NCBI RefSeq assembly: GCF_036227265.1
Contig: NZ_CP109446.1
Span: forward strand, 7,085,001-7,149,000
Length of the DNA: 64,000 nucleotides
DNA from: Streptomyces sp. NBC_01476
GTDB lineage: Bacteria > Actinomycetota > Actinomycetes > Streptomycetales > Streptomycetaceae
Reading direction: 5' to 3'
A program made the position numbers and the translations under genes. Below the pieces are notes generated by a model that saw nothing but the letters and a program-made list of their open reading frames with translations, searched no databases and was not told the DNA's origin. Shown here in pieces: positions 17,380 through 25,356 of the stretch (the first letter of the stretch is position 1; each line of letters opens with the position of its first letter).

Positions 17380-17427
17380 AGCAGCCAGCCTAACTTGGGC
17401 ATCACCGAGTTGAGGAGTGGGTGGCTG

Positions 17428-17535
17428 ATGCACGACGTGATGAGCCAGGCCGAGGGCCTGGTGAAGCGGTACGGACCGGCAGAAGCGGTGGCCGGGCACG
17501 ATGTGGTGTGCGCGGCGAGGACGGTGCGGGCATGA
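17428..17535 (+). pseudogene. ABC ATPase N-terminal stub serving as a coupled leader ORF
   Basis: A 35-codon ORF with a strong GAGGAG ribosome site. It reads SQAEGLVKRYGPAEAVAGHD, which is the start of a DrrA-type drug-export ATPase (normally EGLVKRYGPTTAVAGIDL). It then diverges before the Walker A motif and stops. Its TGA overlaps the MFS start as ATGA, so translation of the stub could carry ribosomes into the MFS gene. It looks like the scar of a deletion that fused the 5' end of an ABC gene to an MFS gene. Confidence 0.6.
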
Positions 17536-18911
17536 CCGTCTCCACCGAGCCGTTCTCGCCCGCCCTGCGCCGATCGGTGGGGGTGGTGATGATCGGCGCG
17601 TCTCTGTCGTTTCTGGACTCGACCATCGTCAACGTGGCCCTGCACACCCTCTCGGTCGACCTGCACGCCGGACTGGACGCGGTGCAGTGGGTGGTGACCG
17701 CCTACCTCCTCGCGCTCGCGGCGGTCATCCCCGTGACCGGCTGGGCGGCCCGCCGGTTCGGCGCCGCCCGGCTGTATGTCGCCGCGCTGGTGCTGTTCAC
17801 CGTCGGGTCGGTGCTGTGCGCGTGCTCGCAGAGCGTGGGGATGCTGATCGCCTCCCGGGCGCTGCAAGGCGTCGGCGGCGGGGCGATCATGCCGGTCGGC
17901 ACGATGATCTGGACCGCGCAGTCCACCAAGGCGCAGATGGGGCGGGTGATGAGCCTGATCGCGGTGCCGATCGTGCTCGCCCCGACGCTCGGACCCGCCA
18001 TCGGCGGTCTGCTCATCCAAGGCATCGACTGGCGGGTAGTCTTCTGGCTCAATGTCCCGTTCGGCGTCGCCGGTGTCGTGCTCGCTCTGCGGCTCCTGCC
18101 CCTTCCGAAGGGAGGCGATGCGGGACGGCTGGACGTGGCCGGCCTGATCCTGGCCTCCGCCGGGATCGTGGGCATCACGTACGGCCTGGCGGAGCTCAGC
18201 GCCGCTGCTGGGCTGGACACGGCTGCCGCCGTCGCCCTCCCGGTCGGACTGGCCGCCCTGGTCGGCTTCGTCGTCCACGCCCTGCGGGCGAAGCGGCCGC
18301 TGCTCGACCTCAGGCTGTACGCCGGCCGGACGTTCACCGCCGCGTCGGTCGCCACGTTCGCTCTCGGCGCCGCGAATTTCGGCGGGATGATCCTCATGCC
18401 GCTGTACTTCCAGACCGTCCGCGGCGAGGACGTGATCCTCGCCGGGCTGCTGCTCGCACCGACCGGGCTCGGCGCACTGCTCGCGGCGCCGTTCACCGAC
18501 CGCTACGGCGCCGGGATCACCGCCTTCACGGGCGCCGCCGTCCTGGCGGTCTCGACCGTCCCCTTCGTGTTCCTGACCGCCACCACTCCCTATACCGTGC
18601 TGTGCGTCGTCATGGTCATCCGGGGCGTCGGGTTCGGGCTGTCGATCATCCCGGTGATGACCGCCGCGTACCGTGCCCTGCCGCCGGACAAGATCCCCGA
18701 CGCCACCCCGCAACTCAACGTCCTCCAACGCGTTGGCGGCGCGATCGGCGCCGCCGTGCTGACCGTCATCCTCGACGACCAGCTCCGCCACCACCCCACG
18801 CCCGCCGGGCAGGCGGGCGGATTCGGGACCACGTTCCTGTGGGTGCTCGCGATCACGATCGCCGCCACCGTCCCCGTACCTCCGCCGGTGGATGGGTGGC
18901 CGAGGAAGTGA
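17532..18911 (+). CDS. MFS multidrug transporter (DHA2 type)
   Basis: A 459-residue membrane protein. Helix 1 carries SLSFLDSTIVNVALHTL and motif C of antiporters appears as VPIVLAPTLGPAIGGLLI near residue 160. The WRVVFWLNVPFGV motif, typical of DHA2 (EmrB/QacA) exporters, follows. The expected 14 helices are slightly curtailed at the C-terminus, which ends in a Pro-rich VPVPPPVDGWPRK. Proton-driven efflux of a drug-like compound is the family role. The ATG at 17532 overlaps the upstream stub ORF. The AraC regulator next door probably controls it. Confidence 0.85.
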   Translation: MTVSTEPFSPALRRSVGVVMIGASLSFLDSTIVNVALHTLSVDLHAGLDAVQWVVTAYLLALAAVIPVTGWAARRFGAARLYVAALVLFTVGSVLCACSQSVGMLIASRALQGVGGGAIMPVGTMIWTAQSTKAQMGRVMSLIAVPIVLAPTLGPAIGGLLIQGIDWRVVFWLNVPFGVAGVVLALRLLPLPKGGDAGRLDVAGLILASAGIVGITYGLAELSAAAGLDTAAAVALPVGLAALVGFVVHALRAKRPLLDLRLYAGRTFTAASVATFALGAANFGGMILMPLYFQTVRGEDVILAGLLLAPTGLGALLAAPFTDRYGAGITAFTGAAVLAVSTVPFVFLTATTPYTVLCVVMVIRGVGFGLSIIPVMTAAYRALPPDKIPDATPQLNVLQRVGGAIGAAVLTVILDDQLRHHPTPAGQAGGFGTTFLWVLAITIAATVPVPPPVDGWPRK

Positions 18912-18940
18912 ACCGACCGCGGGGCAAGGACACACTCGCG

Positions 18941-19342
18941 TCAGTTGTTTACGCTGAACCACCCCGGCCGCACCTCGTCCAAAAGCGGGTGAAGGGACCG
19001 CACTGCGGACCGCAGGTCCTGATCCGTGACGTCAAGGGGCTCCGGCAGGCTCAGCCCGTACCGGCGCAGGCGCCAGAGGTCGAAAACTTCGCTCTCGTCG
19101 GCTGCGAAGTCCACATCGACCTCAGTGCCGTCGTCGCTCACGAAGCGGCACCCTGCCCCATGAACCGTGCAGGTGTAGGGGCCGATGTGACCACTCCGGC
19201 TGATCCGGCGCGAACGGACCAGGCCGAGGACATCTGCCAGTCGCTCCAGCGAGGGGATCGCCGCCCGCACGGCCTCGTCAATCGCGTTCAGAGCGTGGAC
19301 GTAAGCGAGCACGAGGTCTCGTGCAGCCCCAACTCGTCCCAC
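18941..19342 (-). CDS. DUF6896 domain protein
   Basis: A 133-residue protein starting at GTG 19342. The conserved text SRSGHIGPYTCTVHGAGCRF, DDGTEVDVDFAADE and FDLWRLRRYGLSLP matches the actinobacterial DUF6896 family as I remember it. N-terminal helices (LVLAYVHALNAIDEAVRAAI) precede it. No catalytic motif, signal or membrane segment is seen. Function unknown; members often occur as solitary small genes. Its 3' end faces the end of the MFS gene. Confidence 0.65.
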   Translation of the reverse strand: MGRVGAARDLVLAYVHALNAIDEAVRAAIPSLERLADVLGLVRSRRISRSGHIGPYTCTVHGAGCRFVSDDGTEVDVDFAADESEVFDLWRLRRYGLSLPEPLDVTDQDLRSAVRSLHPLLDEVRPGWFSVNN

Positions 19343-19380
19343 AACGGCGATTGTTCCACGGGGCCGCTTGGGTGGTTGGG

Positions 19381-20127
19381 CTATGCGCCGTATCCGCCGT
19401 CGATCCTCAGTACCGCGCCGGTGACGTAGGAGGCCTGCGGACTGGCGAGGAAGGCGACGCCTGCGGCGATCTCCTCCGGCCTGCCGTACCGCCCCATCGC
19501 CGTTGTCGGAAGGAACGCGGGTGCGGCCGGGCCGTCGGCGGGGTTCATCTCGGTGTCGACGAATCCGGACTGGATGATGTTGACCGTGATGCCCCGGTGG
19601 GCCAGATCGCGGGCCGCGCCCCGGCTGTAGCCCTCAAGGGCCGACTTGGCGCCGGCGTAGTCGGTCATCCCGGGGAAGCCCACCCGGGTTCCCACGCCCG
19701 AACTGATACTGATGATTCGCCCGCCATCGGGCAGCAGCGGGAACGCCGCCCGGATCGCCGCCACCACGCTGGTGTAGTTGATGGCGAGCTGGCGGTCGAA
19801 GGCGGACTCGTCGGCGAGCGGGCTGTCGATCGGGCCGGCGACGGTGACGCCCGCGTTGTTGACCAGGATGTCCAGCTTTCCCAGCTGCTGGACCACGCGG
19901 TGGATCAGGCCGGCTGCCTGTGCCGCGTCCGACTGGTCTGCCTGGAAGGCCGCCGCGCGCACGCCCTTTGCCTCCAGGGCGGCGACCACGGCCTTGGCCT
20001 GATCGGCCGAGGACGAGTAGCTGATCGCGACGTCGGCTCCTTCGTCAGCCAGCGCCAGCGCCGACGCTGCTCCGATCCCACGCGACCCCCCGGTCACGAT
20101 CGCCACCTTGTTGTCGAGCTTTCCCAT
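19381..20127 (-). CDS. short-chain dehydrogenase/reductase (3-oxoacyl-ACP reductase-like)
   Basis: A 248-residue classical SDR. It has the cofactor motif VTGGSRGIGAASALALA, NNAGVTVAGP, the catalytic Ser in ISISSGVG, the YAGAK (YxxxK) pair, and the C-terminal YVTGAVLRIDGGYGA. Start ATG at 20127; the longer frame upstream runs through the operator region. It diverges from a TetR gene with 103 bases between, and two GACCGCGCGGTC palindromes lie in that space. Reaction: NAD(P)-dependent reduction or oxidation of an unknown carbonyl compound. Confidence 0.88.
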   Translation of the reverse strand: MGKLDNKVAIVTGGSRGIGAASALALADEGADVAISYSSSADQAKAVVAALEAKGVRAAAFQADQSDAAQAAGLIHRVVQQLGKLDILVNNAGVTVAGPIDSPLADESAFDRQLAINYTSVVAAIRAAFPLLPDGGRIISISSGVGTRVGFPGMTDYAGAKSALEGYSRGAARDLAHRGITVNIIQSGFVDTEMNPADGPAAPAFLPTTAMGRYGRPEEIAAGVAFLASPQASYVTGAVLRIDGGYGA

Positions 20128-20164
20128 GTGCTTTCCACTTCTCTGGGTGCAACGTGCCACGGAG

Positions 20165-20214
20165 TTCTTGACCGCGCGGTCCACCATAGGGATGGTGGAC
20201 CGCGCGGTCAAGAA
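20165..20214. promoter_or_regulatory. nested double TetR operator
   Basis: A 23-bp perfect inverted repeat (20165-20187 with 20192-20214) is separated by AGGG. Each arm contains the self-palindromic box GACCGCGCGGTC (20170-20181 and 20198-20209). It lies between the divergent SDR and TetR genes, where a TetR repressor would control both. Confidence 0.85.
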
Positions 20215-20230
20215 TCCGTATTCTGTCGGC

Positions 20231-20830
20231 ATGGCACGTCCGCGATCGTTCGACGAGAAGCAGGTGCTGAACGCCGTCCGGGATCAGTTCTGGGACGCCG
20301 GTTACGCCGCGACCTCGCTGGAAGACCTGATGAGGGTCACCGGGCTGGGCAAAGGCAGCCTGTACGCGGCGTTCGGCGACAAACGTCAGCTTTTCCTCCG
20401 GGCGCTGCACAGCTACACCGACGACAGCCATGGCTATCTCCGGGAAGCCCTGGCCGAGGCCCCGCGGGCCCTGGACGCACTGCGCATGCTCCTTGAGGCA
20501 CCGATCGACGACGCGACCGGCGCCGGCGCGCGGCGTGGCTGCCTGATGGCCAACAGCACCTGCGAACTCGGCAACGCCGATCCGGAAGTCCTCGCGCACG
20601 CGCACCGCACCTACGAGACGTCCACCGCGCTGATCGGCGACTGCGTCGCCCGCGCCCAACGTGAGGGCGACCTGCCGGCCGGAACGGATCCGATCGCACT
20701 GGCGCGGGCCCTCCTGGCCGCGCAACAAGGGCTCGTGTTCATGAGCCGGACCGGGTTGGACGCGGCCACACTCACCGCGACTGCACGATCACTCGCGGCT
20801 CAACTCCTTCCGGACCACACAGGCGACTGA
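20231..20830 (+). CDS. TetR-family repressor of the adjacent SDR
   Basis: A 199-residue protein. The N-terminal helix-turn-helix is FDEKQVLNAVRDQFWDAGYA, ATSLEDLMRVTGLGKGSLYA and AFGDKRQLF. The C-terminal sensor domain has GARRGCLMANSTCELG, as in YxaF/LmrA-like regulators. The ATG at 20231 follows the double GACCGCGCGGTC operator. By family behaviour it represses itself and the divergent SDR until an inducer binds. Confidence 0.88.
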   Translation: MARPRSFDEKQVLNAVRDQFWDAGYAATSLEDLMRVTGLGKGSLYAAFGDKRQLFLRALHSYTDDSHGYLREALAEAPRALDALRMLLEAPIDDATGAGARRGCLMANSTCELGNADPEVLAHAHRTYETSTALIGDCVARAQREGDLPAGTDPIALARALLAAQQGLVFMSRTGLDAATLTATARSLAAQLLPDHTGD

Positions 20831-21036
20831 ACCGCCAGGCGCGAACGGACCGTTTTCATTGGGCCCTCTGCGCACTTGAGCCCTTTCCAACCTTGGGCCC
20901 GGGGTGGACCAGGCTGTACGGAGCGTTGGTGATCCGGATGCTGGGATTGGCTACGGAGGGTGCGGGACTGCCGACCGCCTGGGCCGCGGCGGAGATCCAC
21001 CTCGCGGCCGGCGGGAACCACCGCCTCGTCCTGAAC
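20831..21036. other. no gene seen
   Basis: Sequence between the TetR gene and a hairpin. Short frames only, none with recognisable protein text. Confidence 0.4.
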
Positions 21037-21070
21037 GCTGGGAAGGCCGGTGACGCCCGGCCTTCCCAGC
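21037..21070. terminator. 14-bp perfect hairpin, terminator-like
   Basis: GCTGGGAAGGCCGG (21037-21050) pairs exactly with CCGGCCTTCCCAGC (21057-21070) around a 6-base loop. There is no T-run, which is common in GC-rich actinobacterial terminators. It may end the TetR transcript or belong to the adjacent transposase relic. Confidence 0.55.
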
Positions 21071-21119
21071 GGTGACGGCCCGCCTGCGTGTTCACTCCCG
21101 GGACGGCTACGTACCCGGC

Positions 21120-21287
21120 CCGGTGTGGTCCTGGCCCGACGAGGCGTACGAACAGAGCAACACCGTCGGACGCCGTATCAAAAAGCTGGAGAAGTGGCGC
21201 GGCATCGCCACCCGCTACGACAGGACCGCGACCGTCCACCTCGCCGGACTCCACTTCGCGGGCATCTTCGTCCGGTCCGCCCGATGA
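21120..21287 (+). pseudogene. IS5-family transposase C-terminal fragment
   Basis: The frame ending at 21287 reads EQSNTVGRRIKKLEKWRGIA and TRYDRTATVHLAGLHFAGIF. This matches the end of IS5-type transposases (normally NxVERCFNRLKxWRGIATRYDKTA...). The DDE core upstream is absent, so only the tail of the element persists. Confidence 0.7.
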
Positions 21288-21374
21288 TCCGAGCGGAACA
21301 CCCTAGACCGTGACCGGTGACGGGACATCCGTGTTGTCCTCCTCACGCAGTCCGAACCGGTCGCACATCTGCTG

Positions 21375-21922
21375 GTGGCCGGCGGGCCTGAAGCGATCAC
21401 ACTGCGCGCCGTCGCCCGTGACGTAGGCATCGCCACCACGTCGATCCACAGCCACTTCGCGGACCGCGACGAGATCCTCGACGCCCTCGCCGACCGGGCC
21501 TTCACCGAGATGGCGGACAGCACCAACCAGGCCATGGCCAAGGAGCCGGACCCGGTCGAAGCGCTCATCGCGGGCTGCCGCGCCTACCTCGCCTACGCGA
21601 CCGAATCACCGCAGCTGTACACGCTCTCTTGTTCACCACTGCCCTCGGACCCAACCCCGAGCCAGGGCTGCGCACGCCGAAACCCTTTGAGCAGGGGATT
21701 CACAATCTGGTCGACGGCATCAAGGCGTGCGTCGAAGCCGGCCTGTCCGACAGCACCGATCCGTTCGCCGACGCTCTCGTGGTCTGGTCGGCCCTGCACG
21801 GATACGCCGGCCTGCGAGCCAACCTGCTCTCGGTTCCCTGGCTGGACGATGAGCGCACCTTGTCCCACCTCGTGGCTGACCTGGCGCACCTGCTCCGCAC
21901 ACCGCCGGGGGGCGAGTTGTGA
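21375..21922 (+). pseudogene. TetR-family regulator, N-terminally clipped and frameshifted
   Basis: The first frame reads AGGPEAITLRAVARDVGIAT and HSHFADRDEILDALADRAFT, a TetR helix-turn-helix lacking its first helix. Near 21630, after SPQLYTL, the text continues in another frame as FTTALGPNPEPGLRTPKPFE, then GIHNLVDGIKACVEAG and ALHGYAGLRANLL to a stop at 21922, the WHG-type sensor domain. A single-base indel in CTCTCTTGTTCACC separates them. No start codon with a ribosome site precedes the first frame, which is closed by a stop near 21318. Two defects make it a pseudogene unless the assembly is wrong. Confidence 0.65.
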
Positions 21923-22173
21923 GCCGGTGACCGGCGGAGGGAGACTGCGCGTTGGGGCGTGTCCCGGCCTGGGCGTGGGCCGCCTTGAGGAGGGGACGGA
22001 ACGGCCGGACGAGTTCGAGCTGATGAAGCGGGGGCCTGCCTCGGCGCCAGGCGCGGACGCGGCTGACGCAGGGCAGGGCTCCCCGTCGACTCTGCGGATC
22101 GGCCTACGGACGCCGCCGCAATCGCTTAGCAGACCACTTCCCTTGCTCAGAGCGCTGACGACGTTCCTGTCAT

Positions 22174-22385
22174 AACGGCGCCGAGAGCACCGCCTGGACC
22201 CTGACGGCCTCGGGCGTCGGGGTGTGCTACGCCAATCCGGGCACGTCGAGAGTGCATTTCGTCAGCGCACTGGACCAGGCATCCGGCATCCGGCCGGTGC
22301 TGGGTTCGTCCGAGGGGGTGGCCACCGGCGCCGCGGACGGCTACGCACGGATGACGGGCAGGCCCGCGTCCACCCGCCTGCAAGC
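22174..22385 (+). pseudogene. acetolactate synthase-like TPP enzyme, N-terminal fragment
   Basis: The frame reads NGAESTAWTLTASGVGVCYA, NPGTSRVHFVSALD and then RPVLGSSEGVATGAADGYAR MTGRPA. This is the opening of the pyrimidine-binding domain of acetolactate synthase-type enzymes (normally NGAESLVRTLVASGVDVCFANPGTSE), including the catalytic Glu region. After about 70 residues the text becomes unrelated and the enzyme's other 450 residues are missing. Confidence 0.7.
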
Positions 22386-22417
22386 GGTCGGCCGACCGGG
22401 CGCGGTTGCACGAAAAG

Positions 22418-22642
22418 CTACGTACTTGTGGCCGCCGCGGTCTCAGCCGGGTTGCACACGTCGCACGTGACCCGACGGGCTTTGGGCGCACTTGCCGATG
22501 CTCCGGCGACGGCGTCCGGGGTGATGTGAGCGTGGTGTCCGCAAACGCCGGCGCCGCAGTGCGCGCATGCCGCAACGGCGTCCGGAGGAACAAGAGTGGT
22601 CGTCCCGATGGGATTCGCGAGGGTACAGTCCAGGCACTTCAT
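22418..22642 (-). CDS. DUF2180 family small zinc-ribbon-like protein
   Basis: A 74-residue protein starting MKCLDCTLANPIGTTTL. It has three CxxC pairs: C3-C6, C26-C29 (ACAHCGAGVCGHHAH, with a further C34 and His 36, 37, 39) and C60-C63 (RRVTCDVCNP). This arrangement matches actinobacterial DUF2180 proteins, thought to bind zinc. The ATG at 22642 cuts away an unrelated N-terminal extension of the open frame. Function unknown; it appears intact though surrounded by relics. Confidence 0.7.
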   Translation of the reverse strand: MKCLDCTLANPIGTTTLVPPDAVAACAHCGAGVCGHHAHITPDAVAGASASAPKARRVTCDVCNPAETAAATST

Positions 22643-22919
22643 GGTGGTCCACCAATCCGCTGCGTCGAGGCGTCCTCGCTTCAGATTATGGGCGGCCCTG
22701 CGAGTGCGCCAGTCGACACGGTGGTGCGGCCCGCCTGCGCAATCGACCAGCGAGGTCAGTGCCCCGATGGAGGGAAGCTCTGGGGTTTCTCGGCTCCGAA
22801 AGCAGTCGGTGGCCGCCGGCCACACGGTCGCGTTCGGCTCACGCACTGCGGCAATGTGGCATCGACCGTCGAGTCATCCGATTCATGAACCTGGAACTAT
22901 TGGCAAAGGGCGCGTTCTC

Positions 22920-23393
22920 TTGATTGATCTTGAAATTATCCCCGGTGAGCGGGTGGGGCCGTTTGTGCTAGGGATCGCAGAACCAGATCTGGAGCAAGTG
23001 TTTAGATCCATTGATGGACTAAGGGAGCCGGCGGCCTACCAGAGTCGCCCTCGTGGAACCGCACACTACTCCTTTCGCATGAGCGTTAAGGTTCGGTTTG
23101 ATCGCGATTCGATTGTGCAGGCAGTTCAAGTGTCAGGATCCGGTACGCCGGATGGCTTCGTCCTTCGCCTTCAAGAGGTTGACCTTCTTGGGACTCCAGC
23201 TGAGGAGGTAATTCGATTCCTTTCCGGGCTCGACGTTCTTCGTATGGACGAATTTTGTTTTAGGGTGGTAGCTCCGCGGCTTGGAATTGTGCTTTCGCGA
23301 TCGGTTGTTCCCGAAAATGAGGACGACGAAGACGGGCGCTATTTCACTGCCGTTCTGGCGGCCAAGCAAGGGGCTATTGACCTGGAACCATGA
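22920..23393 (+). CDS. hypothetical protein in a lower-GC patch (immunity-like)
   Basis: A 157-residue frame beginning at TTG 22920 (MIDLEIIPGERVGPFVLGIA) behind AAAGGG. The text EPDLEQVFRSIDGLREP and later DVLRMDEFCFRVVAPRLGIV alternates strands and helices without a catalytic motif. The opening (IIPGxxVGPFxLG) resembles small proteins sometimes found next to polymorphic toxins, which is only a hint. Codons such as ATT, CTT, GAT and TTT are far commoner than in neighbouring genes, suggesting recent acquisition. I do not recognise the family. Confidence 0.55.
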   Translation: MIDLEIIPGERVGPFVLGIAEPDLEQVFRSIDGLREPAAYQSRPRGTAHYSFRMSVKVRFDRDSIVQAVQVSGSGTPDGFVLRLQEVDLLGTPAEEVIRFLSGLDVLRMDEFCFRVVAPRLGIVLSRSVVPENEDDEDGRYFTAVLAAKQGAIDLEP

Positions 23394-23778
23394 ATGCCCG
23401 GTCCATCCCTTCGGCGTGAACAAGCGTGGAGGCGGGGCACGTACTGTGGTGAACGTTTGCGTCGTCCTGGTCCGTCTCGGAGACTTGCTCAAGGAGCGGC
23501 CCTACCACCAGAGTTCGTTCGACACCCTGGCCGGTACGGTGGTGATTTGACAGCGTGCTGTGAAACAGCTTGTGTCCGAGGGCGATCCCGCCTGAGCTTG
23601 CAACAGATTGGCGACGATCGGCCGGCGCTCAATGGCATTCGCGGCGAGACCTCAGCTCGGCGTTTGGCGTCGGGGGTTGCCCGACCTGCTGATCTGCGGT
23701 TCTTCAGGGTACAGCTGACACGGCGGTTCTCCGCGCTTCGAGATGTCGAGTAACGAAGCACGAGAGAACGGCCGCGAG
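23394..23778. other. no supported gene
   Basis: Downstream of the lower-GC orphan. Frames are short and unconvincing; one stretch (23480-23550) reads VRLGDLLKERPYHQSSFDTL but has no start context or known family. Confidence 0.35.
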
Positions 23779-23928
23779 CTGTCGCTGGTCGTCGAGCACC
23801 GGCGCGGGCACGGTGCCTTGTGTGCCGCGCTGGACCGGGGCTGGTTGGAGCCGGTCAGGCTGCGCCGCACGCCGGCCTGTCTGCCGCTGCCGAAGGCCGC
23901 CGACGGCGGGGTCGTGCCGGCCGTGGAC
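23779..23928 (+). pseudogene. IS701-like transposase N-terminal fragment
   Basis: About 50 residues read LVVEHRRGHGALCAALDRGW followed by LEPVRLRRTPACLPLPKAAD and GGVVPAVD. Actinobacterial DDE transposases of the IS701-like group carry nearly the same text (EHRRGHGALYAAL...LRRALAGLPLPR...LAVDVSNWLR). The sequence leaves the family exactly at AVD, and no catalytic residues remain. Confidence 0.6.
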
Positions 23929-24114
23929 GAACTGGATGCGGCTCACTTCTACGGTTCGGCGGTCGCGTCCGGACGGCCGGTCGGATCCGGGTCGCTCTCG
24001 GTGTCCCTCCTGCGCGGAGTCGGGCCGCTGCGAGGGTGCAGTTCTCGTCGGCGTCCGGCGACAGCTCCGGCGTCGGGCCACCGAGCCATGGGCCCCCTCA
24101 CCGACGGCACGCGG

Positions 24115-24839
24115 TCACCGCGGGGGCGCCGCCCCCGGGGCGATGTCGATGACCCGGACCTGGGCCGACTGCGGAAAAGTAAGCAGAACGCGCGCATAGC
24201 TCCCGTCGAATGCCGCCGTGCCTACGGTGTGGGGGGAGAAGGACCCGATCATCCGCCCGTCGGCCACGCCCCAGCAGCCGTAGGGGAGGTCCCCGGCCCC
24301 GTCGAGGCGGCGGACCTCCCCGGTGACGACGTCGACCACCAGGGTCGGCAGCAGCGGGGTCGCGTCGTAGTCGACGTACTCGGGGAACATGACCAGCTCC
24401 CGGTCGCTGAACCAGGCCCCCTGGGGGCAGGCGAGGATGTCCCGCTCCGCGAACTCGTTGACCACGTGCCCGTCGGCCGCGTCGAGGACGGTGACGGCGG
24501 GCTGCTCGTCCAGGTCGGCGTGGGCGGCGACCAGGAAGCGGCCGTCCGGGGACCAGCTGATCGTTCGTTCCGCGGGCGCCAGGCCCGGACCCGACCACAG
24601 GCGCCGCCGGTCGCCGGTGGCGAGGTCGATGACGCCGACGATCAGCCGGTCCGCCACGATCTCGTCGTCGGGCGCCCGGACTTCGGCGGCCGACAGGACG
24701 GCAAGCGCCCGGCCGTCCGGGGAGAAGGCGGCGTACACGTCCTCGCCGTCCGCGCCGGGGCCGCGAGCAGCAGCAGCCCGGCCCGTTCGACGCGCCGCGT
24801 CCGCAACCGGTCCGCCGACAGCTCCCACGGCTGATCCAT
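24115..24839 (-). pseudogene. WD40-like beta-propeller protein with a single-base frameshift
   Basis: A start at ATG 24839 gives MDQPWELSADRLRTRRVERA and GLLLLAA. In the next frame the protein continues PGADGEDVYAAFSPDGRALA, with repeated SPDGR blades (RTISWSPDGRFLVAAHAD) and ATPLLPTLVVDVVTGEVRRL, to a stop at 24115. The break is at about 24770 in a run of four C where five would restore one 240-residue propeller. Loss in a homopolymer suggests either a very recent mutation or a read error. Family role: protein-binding scaffold; partner unknown. Confidence 0.6.
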
Positions 24840-25035
24840 CGGCCCCGAACCCCCCACCGCGCGCCTGCCCTTCGCGTTGCCGTCGGGAACCGTATGCCGC
24901 GACAGGCACGAACGATACGAGCTGGGCCGCGGGGGCCCGCCAGGAACCGCCGCGGTGCATCAACGGCGTCCTGTACAAGACCCGCCGCTACCCGCAGACG
25001 GTCCCGGGTTACCTGCAGGCCCCGCGCCCGCGCAG

Positions 25036-25326
25036 ACGTACACCCGCAGGACCTGCGAGGCCGACGTCGAGGCGATCGGCCAGGCCCGGGCCGTCAAGTA
25101 CCTCAGCGACCACCTGGAGAGCCCGAGTCAGCGGCTGATCAGTCCCGATGTGCAGTGGGAGATGTCCCTGCCCGGCGGCGAGCGGCCCGACATCGTCACC
25201 TACGACCGCACCGACGCTGCCGCCGGGGTCGAGGTGATCGAGGCCAAGATCAAGGGCGAGAACGCCGACTACCCCCAGTGGGGCACCCATTCCGCGCCGG
25301 TCCGGCCCGGCGCCGTTTCCCAGTAA
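25036..25326 (+). pseudogene. PD-(D/E)XK nuclease-like domain fragment
   Basis: The frame reads ADVEAIGQARAVKYLSDHLE, then WEMSLPGGERPDIVTYDRTD and GVEVIEAKIKGENADYPQWG. The PD followed some 18 residues later by ExK (EAK) fits the PD-(D/E)XK nuclease core, preceded by the expected helix. Text of this kind occurs in secreted or polymorphic-toxin-like proteins of streptomycetes. No start codon with a ribosome site is near, and the C-terminus is replaced by unrelated residues. A relic of a nuclease domain is the likeliest reading; activity is not expected. Confidence 0.5.
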
Positions 25327-25356
25327 GCCGGCCGCCGGGTCGGGCGGTGGCGACTT

